A stretch of DNA of 13,753 nucleotides from JADHUC01 sp964617665. GTDB taxonomy: Bacteria; Planctomycetota; Planctomycetia; Pirellulales; Pirellulaceae. Under the pieces are notes generated by a model. That model saw nothing but the letters and a program-made list of their open reading frames with translations, was not told the DNA's origin and did no database searches. The position numbers and the translations under genes were made by a program. Shown here one piece after another: positions 8,901 through 13,753 of this stretch; the first letter of the stretch is position 1, and the number at the start of each line of letters is the position of its first letter. Location of the stretch: contig CAZUAH010000369.1 in the NCBI GenBank assembly GCA_964617665.1, positions 1 to 13,753 on the forward strand, written 5' to 3'.

Positions 8901-9389
8901 ATGTTGGAGCAGTCTAGTGTTTCCAAAGAGCATCCGAGGGTCGGTTGGGTGACGTGGTGGACCTTCGCGTTGGCGCCCGATGCGGTCACAGACTTCTCCC
9001 AGGTGATCCCGGCGGCAGAGCTTCTGTTACGGAATGCTCCTCAAGCGTTTTCTCAGCTGAGACTGCTCGGCGCCATCCTCTACCGGGCCGGCCGCTTTGA
9101 AGAAGCCCTCGAGCGGCTGACCGAAGCCAACAACATGATCGAGGAGCCTGACACCGAGTCGACTTTGACGCCCTCCTATATCTGTATCTGGTATTTCTTG
9201 GCCATGGCCCACCACAAGCTCGGCCACGACGCGGAAGCCGAGAAGTGGCTCGACAAGGCGACCGAGTGGACGGACAAGGTTCTGGGTGAACACGACGAGG
9301 GTAAGTCGCCGCTATCGTGGAATCGACGGCTGACGTTGAAGCTGCTCCGCGAGGAGGCGGAGGAGATGATTGGCAACGAGGAGGGATGA
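5928..9389 (+). CDS. membrane-anchored Ser/Thr protein kinase with TPR-like C-terminus
   Basis: A 1153-residue Hanks-type kinase. The ATG at 5928 follows AAAGGA at a normal distance and gives the usual N-terminus (NDRAKAVFGEAL). An in-frame TTG at 5832 would overlap the sigma gene and is unlikely. A short N-terminal helical segment (about 1-60) precedes the kinase domain (about 82-385). It has the glycine loop GEGGFG (90-95), lysine 113 in VALKII, the catalytic loop HRDIKPRN (204-211, Asp206), DFG (227-229), and GTPAYMSPEQ (252-261), so all catalytic residues are present. A basic KRRKG stop is followed by one membrane helix (about 406-430). The roughly 720 residues beyond it are alpha-helical, with TPR-like units such as GRLEDAEKAYRKAIAISEK and GKFDGALADLNRAIELN. 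By the usual topology the kinase is cytoplasmic and the repeats lie beyond the membrane, probably as a sensor or scaffold. The substrate may be the neighbouring sigma factor or a partner (inference). The hairpin array begins 14 bases after its stop. Confidence 0.93.
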   Translation: MSNENDRAKAVFGEALDIESPKERLAYLDQSCGDDAELRAEVEELLRAIDQAGSFMARPVFESPATLDAPPIAERAGSMIGRYKLLEEIGEGGFGVVFMAEQREPVRRKVALKIIKPGMDTRQVIGRFEAERQALAMMDHPNIAHVFDGGATESGRPYFVMELVRGMRITKYCDEAKLTTDERLRLVISVCDAVQHAHQKGIIHRDIKPRNVLVTLHGETPVPKIIDFGVAKATQGQLTEKTVFTGFGQMIGTPAYMSPEQVALSGLDVDTRSDIYSLGVLLYELLSGVPPFDKDRFREASYDEIRDVIREEEPPRPSSRFSTLAAEATSTITANRKTDTSRLRHSLRGELDWIVMKALEKDRTRRYESANELAKDVQRYLDGEAVEACPPSAWYRLRKYAKRRKGLLTTAALLAATMLVATGVSVSFAIQANAEKDKAVAAQELADKRLAQSRLDFERALKALDTVVEELSSEEVAQIPDVEKIRSEVLERILELYEAIAEEHGDDPYARQQQAIAYGRIASILRLSRQLEESLIAINQGVSILEELLEASPGDRGLKLQLSNLLFNRLHLMQVRPREERLKDAQKALALREELVEPGSNKHIYMVSLLHLKVAHFLPEDSPHIDEHISDSIRVAEEHGIAPHIESYILLATRAARKGDTAVAERNYRRAIDRARPSVREQPPTERRLYCNYCSSFARLLASQGRFDEAKVLHLESIEVAQQLYREYGKVTWYGQCLDDSVRWYLQDAKTQQQKEEAAELLDKLIADFPEARSLHRTRAELLSGLAGAEARLSAAIEEFPRRAEYYLLRARVFDNQGDSQRVIADYEKGVAILESLVAEFPDQPDRAARLNSEYSVLGNLLRHVGRLEDAEKAYRKAIAISEKLTADVSANEYYWNQYFDSYGRLIKLLKSIGRTEEAEQILHGMESPPTAGAYSRRANLFGELGKFDGALADLNRAIELNSSDAGAYHLHALAQLGAEDIDGYRTACGQMLEQSSVSKEHPRVGWVTWWTFALAPDAVTDFSQVIPAAELLLRNAPQAFSQLRLLGAILYRAGRFEEALERLTEANNMIEEPDTESTLTPSYICIWYFLAMAHHKLGHDAEAEKWLDKATEWTDKVLGEHDEGKSPLSWNRRLTLKLLREEAEEMIGNEEG

Positions 9390-9402
9390 AGATGAAGGCC
9401 CC

Positions 9403-10245
9403 TACACCGAAGGCGTTTCACCCACTGCCCTCCCTACGCCAAAGGCGTTACATCCCACAGCCCAGGGTCGCGTCGCGGTGAAACCGCAAAGCGCACCCTG
9501 GGTTACGGACCCCACAACACGTTCGTACCCCGAAGGGGTTTTACAAATGACGGAATCGACGTTCGACCGTCCGCACAACCGCGAAATGGCACAACATCGC
9601 CACCCGTTGTGTAACGCCTTCGGCGTATGGGATGGTTGGATCGTTCGGCCACCCAGGGTGCGCCGCGAACGACGGCCCCGTCGTATCGCGGCGACCCTGG
9701 GCTATGGAATACAACCGCTTCGCGGTAAAGAGCCGATGGCGCGCCGGCCCGTTCCCTACACCGAACGTCACACTCAATGGTTTCTTTACGCCGAAGGCGT
9801 TACATCCCACAGCCCAGGGTCGCGACGCGGCCAAGCCGCCAAGCGCACCCTGGGTCACGGACCACACAACACGTTCATACCCCGAAGGGGTTTCACAAAT
9901 GCGGCAACCACATTCGACCGCCGACACGACCACGAAATGGCACAACATCGCCACCCATTGTGTAACGCCTTCGGCGTATGGGATGGTTGGATCGTTCGGC
10001 CACCCAGGGTGCGCCGCGAACGACGGCCCCGTCGTATCGCGGCGACCCTGGGCTATGGAATACAACCGCTTCGCGGTAAAGAGCCGATGGCGCGCCGGCC
10101 CGTTCCCTACACCGAACGTCACACTCAATGGTTTCTTTACGCCGAAGGCGTGTCACCCCACAGCCCAGGGTCGCGCCGCGGCAAAGACGCAAAACGCACC
10201 CTGGGTCACGGATCACACGACACACGAATATACCCCGAAGGGGTT
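9403..10245. repeat. left half of REP-like hairpin array (units A1-B1-A2-B2-A3)
   Basis: No gene is supported between 9390 and 10261; the stretch is filled by structured repeats. Each unit has two small hairpins around one long hairpin. Small hairpins lie at 9403 (degenerate), 9435, 9526, 9613, 9713, 9787, 9878, 9964, 10064, 10138 and 10231, each about 15 bases: TA, a 4-base stem, GAA, the stem, TT, or its complement. Long hairpins with CCCAGGGT/ACCCTGGG ends lie at 9461-9502, 9652-9701, 9813-9854, 10003-10052 and 10164-10205. A units (9435-9540, 9787-9892, 10138-10245) read one way and B units (9613-9727, 9964-10078) the other. Spacers S1 (9541-9612) and S2 (9893-9963) sit between A and B. 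Confidence 0.9.
9562..10245. repeat. 351-base tandem duplication inside the array
   Basis: The block from 9562 recurs 351 bases downstream from 9913. The core 9607-9800 equals 9958-10151 in all 194 bases; one mismatch lies just to its left (9606 versus 9957). Identity falls off outside the core, with an indel left of 9562 and substitutions in the A units. Near-perfect identity over B plus linker, with more divergent flanks, indicates recent duplication or conversion of this part. Confidence 0.9.
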
Positions 10246-10261
10246 TTACAAATGACGACGC

Positions 10262-10717
10262 TCAATCCCAAACATAACGTTCGTCGATCTCGATACCGTA
10301 TTTGCGACATATCCGGCGGAACTCGTCCTGGAACGTCTCCGTCTTATGATGTTCCGCTTGGTTGGCAATGTACCGTTTGAGATCTTCGACATGAGAGGGG
10401 CTGATCGAAAACGCACCGTATCCGTTTTGCCATTGAAACATCGAAAGCCGAGGAGATTCCGATTTGACCCATTTCGAAGACTCGCGTTTGAGCTCGCGAA
10501 TCAAGTCGGAGACGGAGATGGTCTTCGAGAGCCGGCAAAGGATGTGTACATGATCGTCAACACCACCAACGATCAGCGACGGCGAATCGAGCTTCCGGCA
10601 CGCACCGACCAGATAGGCATGGAGCTTTCCGCGGAGGTCATCGTCTTTGAGATACGGCTTGCGGAGTTTCGTCGAGAACACAAGGTGGGTGTAGAGTTGG
10701 ACGAGGGATTGCGGCAT
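10262..10717 (-). CDS. HUH/Y1 transposase, IS200-like REP-associated type (RAYT)
   Basis: A 151-residue single-strand DNA endonuclease of the Y1 (IS200/IS605-like, RAYT) superfamily. The HUH motif is HVHIL (residues 56-60, His56 and His58). The catalytic tyrosine is most likely Tyr116 in YIANQ, which fits the YxxxQ motif. The opening LYTHLVFSTKLRKPYL, the WQNGYGAFSIS segment and the end ERYVWD are typical of this group. The gene appears complete and intact. The ATG at 10715-10717 has GGGAG eight bases before it; an open frame continues upstream through the repeats but is not protein-like. No accessory TnpB and no IS200-type left or right ends are seen. Instead the gene lies between GTTTTACAA (10243-10251) and its exact inverse TTGTAAAAC (10732-10740), each overlapping a small hairpin. 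By analogy with REP/RAYT systems it probably nicks and joins the surrounding hairpin repeats. Confidence 0.92.
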   Translation of the reverse strand: MPQSLVQLYTHLVFSTKLRKPYLKDDDLRGKLHAYLVGACRKLDSPSLIVGGVDDHVHILCRLSKTISVSDLIRELKRESSKWVKSESPRLSMFQWQNGYGAFSISPSHVEDLKRYIANQAEHHKTETFQDEFRRICRKYGIEIDERYVWD

Positions 10718-10909
10718 CGTTCGTGCTCCCGTTGTAAAACGCCTTCGGCGTATGGGGTGGTTTTGGACTTCGCCCACCCAGGGTGCGCTACGCGACCCTC
10801 GGCTTTGGAATATAACCGCTTCGCGGTAAGGAAACGATGGCCCCGACCGTCCAATTCCATTAGCGCAGCCGCCGCTCACCAAACTCGAGGGCCGCATCGG
10901 GGCGTTCTT

Positions 10910-11179
10910 TACGCCGAAGGCGTTACATCCCAAAGCCCAGGGTCGCGCCGCGGCAAAGCCGCCAAGCGCACCCTGGGTTACAGACCACAATTCCCTCCCT
11001 ACGCCGAAGGCGTTACATGCCAAAGCCCAGGGTCGCGCCGCGGCAAAGCCGCACAGCGCACCCTGGGTCACAGACCACAATTCCCTCCCTACGCCGAAGG
11101 CGTGTCACCCCAAAGCCCAGGGTCGCGCCGCGGCAAAGCCGCACAGCGCACCCTGGGTTACGGATCGCAAAAGACACGT
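10910..11179. repeat. three direct tandem copies of a 90-base A unit
   Basis: Units starting at 10910, 11000 and 11090 repeat with an exact 90-base period. Each holds a TACGCCGAAGGCGT hairpin, a long CCCAGGGT hairpin and a short tail (CAGACCACAATTCCCTCCC in the first two). Differences are single bases, such as GCCAAGCG versus CACAGCG in the inner arm. The third copy changes in its tail and leads into spacer S3. This is the only part of the array with same-direction neighbours. Confidence 0.9.
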
Positions 11180-11268
11180 TCATACGCCGAAGGCGTTATA
11201 CAAATGCCGGAAACGACGTTCGACCGTCCACACAAGCGCGAAACGGGACAACGTCGCGCCCATTGTGT

Positions 11269-11387
11269 AACGCCTTCGGCGTACGGGGTGGGTGGATCAT
11301 GTGTCTACCCAGGGTCGCGACGCGGCCAAGCCGCAAAGCGCACCCTGGGTAACGTATCGCACAATACGCAAATACCCCGAAGGGGTT
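11269..11387. repeat. hybrid array unit: B-type left hairpin, A-type core and right hairpin
   Basis: The left small hairpin (11269-11283, AACGCCTTCGGCGTA) has B orientation. The long hairpin 11308-11349 reads CCCAGGGTCGCG...GCGCACCCTGGG, which is the A orientation, and the right hairpin (11373-11387, TACCCCGAAGGGGTT) is also A-type. The unit is flanked by spacers S3 and S4. It looks like the product of inversion or recombination between A and B through the palindromic arms. Confidence 0.7.
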
Positions 11388-11605
11388 TTACATATGACGG
11401 AAACGACAATCCAACACCCACACGACCACGAAACGGGACAACATCACCGCCGATGTGTAACGCCTTCGGCGTATGGGATGTGTTCGGGTTTCCACCACCC
11501 AGGGTGCGCCGCGAACCACGGCTTCGCCGTGTCGCGCCGACCCTGGGCTTTGGAATGTAACCGCTTCGCGGTATGGAGACGATGACGTGCCCGGAACTTG
11601 ACCCC

Positions 11606-11626
11606 CGTATCTCGTATCCCGTATCC
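11606..11626. repeat. three tandem copies of a 7-base repeat (CGTATCY)
   Basis: CGTATCT and two copies of CGTATCC follow directly on one another just beyond the end of the hairpin array. Such a run could arise by slippage. No function can be seen. Confidence 0.5.
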
Positions 11627-11649
11627 CGACAACTGACACCTAGAAAAGT

Positions 11650-11691
11650 GGCCGGTGAGGCCCCAGGCTGCAACCAAGTTCCTCACCGGCC
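11650..11691. terminator. 11-base-pair hairpin between array and surface-protein gene
   Basis: GGCCGGTGAGG (11650-11660) pairs perfectly with CCTCACCGGCC (11681-11691) around a 20-base loop. There is no T-run, so termination is uncertain. It may insulate the surface-protein gene from array transcription or be part of its leader RNA. It is unrelated to the array hairpins. Confidence 0.4.
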
Positions 11692-11698
11692 CGGCATC

Positions 11699-11727
11699 CC
11701 CCGGGCGCTCGTTGTGCGCGCTCGGGG
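11699..11727. other. second strong hairpin in the leader
   Basis: CCCCGGGCGC and GCGCTCGGGG form a 10-pair stem (one G-T pair) with a 9-base loop. It follows the previous hairpin by seven bases, and together they form a compact two-hairpin structure. The role is unknown; a leader-RNA element or transcription barrier is possible. Confidence 0.4.
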
Positions 11728-11749
11728 CGATGTCCATTTGAATTATAAC

Positions 11750-11817
11750 CCTGACCCTAAATCAGCAAACTCGAATATTGACTTTCCTGACCCATCCGTG
11801 ACGTACCGCCTGACCCT
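11750..11817 (+). promoter_or_regulatory. three CCTGACCC repeats in the leader of the surface-protein gene
   Basis: CCTGACCC occurs at 11750-11757, 11786-11793 and 11809-11816, all in the same orientation within 68 bases and ending 18 bases before the ATG. Two copies are followed by T. Spaced identical octamers before a gene can be protein-binding sites. This is inference from pattern only; no convincing promoter boxes were found nearby. Confidence 0.3.
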
Positions 11818-11822
11818 CGAAT

Positions 11823-11827
11823 AGGAG
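11823..11827 (+). promoter_or_regulatory. strong ribosome-binding site before ATG 11835
   Basis: AGGAG with a 7-base spacer to the ATG at 11835 is the best Shine-Dalgarno match in the window. It argues that translation starts at 11835 even though the body of the protein lies in the next frame. Confidence 0.75.
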
Positions 11828-11834
11828 AACGCAA

Positions 11835-13753
11835 ATGAGTTTCCTCGGCAATCGCTTTGGTCGGAAGTCGTTCAACACGCAAGACCCGCCGGGCGCGCAA
11901 CTTTGGCAAGTCCTCGCGGTCGACTTATCTGCAGCGTCGCCTCCTGCTGGAACCACTGGAATGCCGGCACTTGCTGGCCGCGATCCTATTCGATCCGGGC
12001 GATTACCTTGGGCAGTACAACACGGGCGCCGGATACGTGACGGGCTCCTCGGCGATCGAGTTGGACGAGGGGGCTCATAGCGTTGCAGTCTACGGCGTCG
12101 GGGCGATTGACTTCAGCGTCGACGAACTGGGCGGAGTGACGAGCGCGGACACCACGGTCGCGGTTGCCATCGACACCGACGGCGATTCCGTCAACGTGAC
12201 GCTGCAGTTCAATAACGCTCAGATCACGACCGATCCGGCGGACTACTTGGGGGCGCACTACGTGCAAACTGCGGGGGGGCAAATCCTGGGCGGTGGTACG
12301 GGGCTGCAGAGTGCAGTCATAATCCCCGGCTTTAGCTATACCGTTTTGGTGAACGGTGTCGGGTATTCCGACTTCGATGTCGACGCGGCCGGCAACGTAA
12401 CGAGCCAGAACGCGGCAGCAGTAGGCACCGACACGGACGGCGATCAGATCGACGAGACGCTGCAGTTCATCAACACGAAAGAAATCGTCGTCGATCCGGC
12501 GGACTTCGTGGGGTCCTACAATGTGCAAGCAGCCGGGCATAACGTGCTAGGTGCCGGTACGGGGGTGCAGAGTGCTGTCGTAATCCCCGGCTATAGCTAC
12601 CGCGTTTTGGTGAATGGTGTCGGGTATTTCGACTTCAATGTCGACGCGGCCGGCAACGTAACGAGCCAGAACGCGGCAGCAGTAGGCACCGACACGGACG
12701 GCGATCAGATCGACGAGACGCTGCAGTTCATCAACACGAAAGAAATCGTCGTCGATCCGGCGGACTTCGTGGGGTCCTACAATGTGCAAGCAGCCGGGCA
12801 TAACGTGCTAGGTGCCGGTACGGGGGTGCAGAGTGCTGTCGTAATCCCCGGCTATAGCTACCGCGTTTTGGTGAATGGTGTCGGGTATTCCGACTTCGAC
12901 GTTGATTCGGACGGCAACGTGACGAGCCAGAACACGGCCGCAGCGTTCGGTGCCGACGTAGATGGCGATCAGATCGACGAGACGCTTCGGTTCAACAACG
13001 CGCAGATCATGATCGATCCGGGCGACTACACAGGCACTTACTACGTGGAAGGGGGCAGTCTGCTTCCCTCGACCACCGGTACGGCTGGTGTGATCGTCGT
13101 ACCCGGCATGGACCACTATACGCTTAGCGTATCGGGTGTTGGCAGTTACGATTTCAGCGTGGATGACAACGGGGAACCCGTGCCCTCTAGCATTGACGTG
13201 GACGTGTCCGGAGCCATCTATACCTTCCTGCTGTCCCAAGTCACTCACGTGAACATCGATCCGCAGGGCTTTACGGGCTCGTATATGATATTCGGCGGAC
13301 CTTCCGAATGGCTTACCGGATATCAGACACTGGAACTTGATCCAGGAACGTACACGATTGATCTCGCAGGCACCGGCACAGCCACAGACATCACGTTCGA
13401 CGTGAATTCGGGCCACATCGTAACCAGCCAAGACCCATCGCGGGCGGTTGCCTACGGTAATTCGCTGACATTCAACAATCAAACCATCACCATCAATCCA
13501 GCCGCCTACGAAGGTCAGTACTTAGTGAGCGGTGGAGTAACGACCGGGACGAGCGGATGGTGGAGTTCAGGTGTTCTCGACGTTGTGGTCGTTCCCGACA
13601 TGCAGGATTACAGCGTGCTTTTTTTCGGGCCGTCACCGACAATCACCTTTGATGTCGATGCCGACGGCAATGTGACCAGCGACCGGCCAACTTCGGCGAC
13701 CGCTCCGGCGGCCCAGATTCTCTTCACGATTGGGGATCATTTTGAGGGACTCC
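11835..13753 (+). CDS. large repetitive surface or secreted protein with LEPR-XLL-like motif; N-terminal frameshift, 3' end missing
   Basis: The main frame is open without a stop from 11839 to the right edge and continues beyond it (632 codons counted from the TTG at 11857). Near its start it has a basic segment (STRKTRRARNFGKSS), then LEPLECRHLLAA, which matches the LEPR-XLL signature at the N-terminus of large planctomycete exported proteins. Seven repeats of 79-87 residues follow, starting at 11992, 12232, 12493, 12754, 13015, 13258 and 13495. Each opens with DPxDYxGxY or similar, has a VNGVGYSDFDVD-like middle, and most end in DTDGDQIDETLQF. The DxDGDxxDE pattern resembles calcium-binding loops (inference). 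The only well-placed start, ATG 11835 with AGGAG, is one frame off. A +1 shift between about 11850 and 11881 would join MSFLGNRFGRKSF to the basic segment. Alternatives are a TTG start at 11857 without ribosome site, a sequencing error, or a decayed gene. Confidence 0.85.
12377..12889 (+). repeat. 261-base internal repeats with 252 identical bases
   Basis: Bases 12377-12628 equal 12638-12889 without a mismatch. This corresponds to most of one 87-residue protein repeat shifted by one unit. Repeats 2 to 5 start exactly 261 bases apart; the outer repeats are shorter and far more divergent. Recent expansion or conversion within the gene is the simplest explanation. Assembly collapse or expansion is also possible here. 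Confidence 0.9.

Larger units (their letters stand above)
9541..11458. repeat. family of four 71-72 base spacers (S1-S4)
   Basis: Four related spacers lie between a TA-GAA-TT hairpin on the left and an AA-TTC-TA hairpin on the right: S1 9541-9612, S2 9893-9963, S3 11198-11268 and S4 11388-11458. They share an opening close to TTACAAATGACGGAA, a middle near TTCGACCGTCC (in S1-S3) followed by CGAAATGG or CGAAACGG, and the ending TTGTGT or TGTGT. The coordinates given span the family, not one continuous feature. The fifth equivalent position (10246-10737) holds the transposase gene and begins and ends with similar bases. Confidence 0.75.
10738..11573. repeat. right half of REP-like hairpin array (B3, A4-A6, hybrid, B4)
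   Basis: The stretch 10718-11834 contains no supported gene; up to 11573 it is repeat array. Small triloop hairpins lie at 10738, 10814, 10910, 11000, 11090, 11183, 11269, 11373, 11459 and 11559. Long CCCAGGGT hairpins lie at 10777-10802 (B3, collapsed to 26 bases), 10936-10977, 11026-11067, 11116-11157 (A4-A6), 11308-11349 (hybrid) and 11498-11547 (B4). The first hairpin (10738-10752) lies only 21 bases upstream of the transposase ATG, so it is within or next to that gene's promoter and leader. The linker 10829-10909 after B3 has little resemblance to the others apart from its edges. Confidence 0.9.

Noticed and set aside
9370..10380. 336-codon open frame through the left array (plus strand)
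   Set aside because: It consists only of translated repeat units, overlaps the kinase end and the transposase end, and has no ribosome site or domain.
10718..11080. N-terminal extension of the transposase frame into the repeats
   Set aside because: Family members begin near LYTHLVFSTK; the ATG at 10717 has a proper ribosome site and the extension is translated repeat.
10346..11560. 404-codon open frame antisense to the transposase and through the right array
   Set aside because: It is antisense to a clearly conserved enzyme and then reads repeats. Openness is explained by the GC-rich palindromes.
9403..11573. CRISPR array
   Set aside because: Units are 90 bases or more, occur in both orientations, and the spacers are related to one another rather than unique. 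No cas genes are present.
11986..13482. minus-strand open frames opposite the surface-protein gene
   Set aside because: They mirror the repeats of the plus-strand protein and have no ribosome sites; the plus frame carries the recognisable motif and repeat pattern.

Overview
The window looks like chromosome of a planctomycete, probably of the Pirellula/Rhodopirellula type. The call rests on four things: an ECF sigma factor of the TIGR02999 type followed by a membrane-anchored Ser/Thr kinase with a long repeat-rich C-terminus; a surface protein that opens with an LEPR-XLL-like motif (LEPLECRHLLAA); a Tat-exported protein resembling sugar isomerases; and dense REP-like hairpin arrays around an IS200-like transposase. 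No database search was possible, so families are assigned from motifs.

Layout. (1) 1-2510, minus strand: two secreted proteins of unknown function joined by a 4-base ATGA overlap. The downstream one runs off the left edge. (2) 2762-3358, plus: a small four-helix membrane protein. (3) 3388-3500: an inverted pair of REP-like palindromes with GTAG feet and a separate hairpin, between convergent genes. (4) 3505-4995, minus: the Tat-exported isomerase-like protein. (5) 5264-9389, plus: the ECF sigma factor, with a perfect TATAAT upstream, then a 1153-residue kinase; probably one signalling unit. (6) 9403-11573: about 2.2 kb of structured repeats. Small hairpins with a constant GAA/TTC triloop but covarying stems alternate with long CCCAGGGT...ACCCTGGG hairpins, in direct and inverted orientation. 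A 151-residue HUH/Y1 transposase of RAYT type (10262-10717, minus) sits inside. (7) 11574-11834: a leader with two further hairpins and short repeats. (8) 11835-13753, plus: a large repetitive secreted or surface protein that runs off the right edge. Its start codon and its body are in different frames.

The most unusual content is region 6. The array alternates units A (one orientation), spacers S (71-72 bases) and inverted units B. The transposase occupies one S position and shares short terminal sequences with the S spacers. This suggests that the spacers are miniature, non-autonomous relatives of the transposase module, and that transposase plus hairpins form a REP/RAYT-like system with its own structure class.
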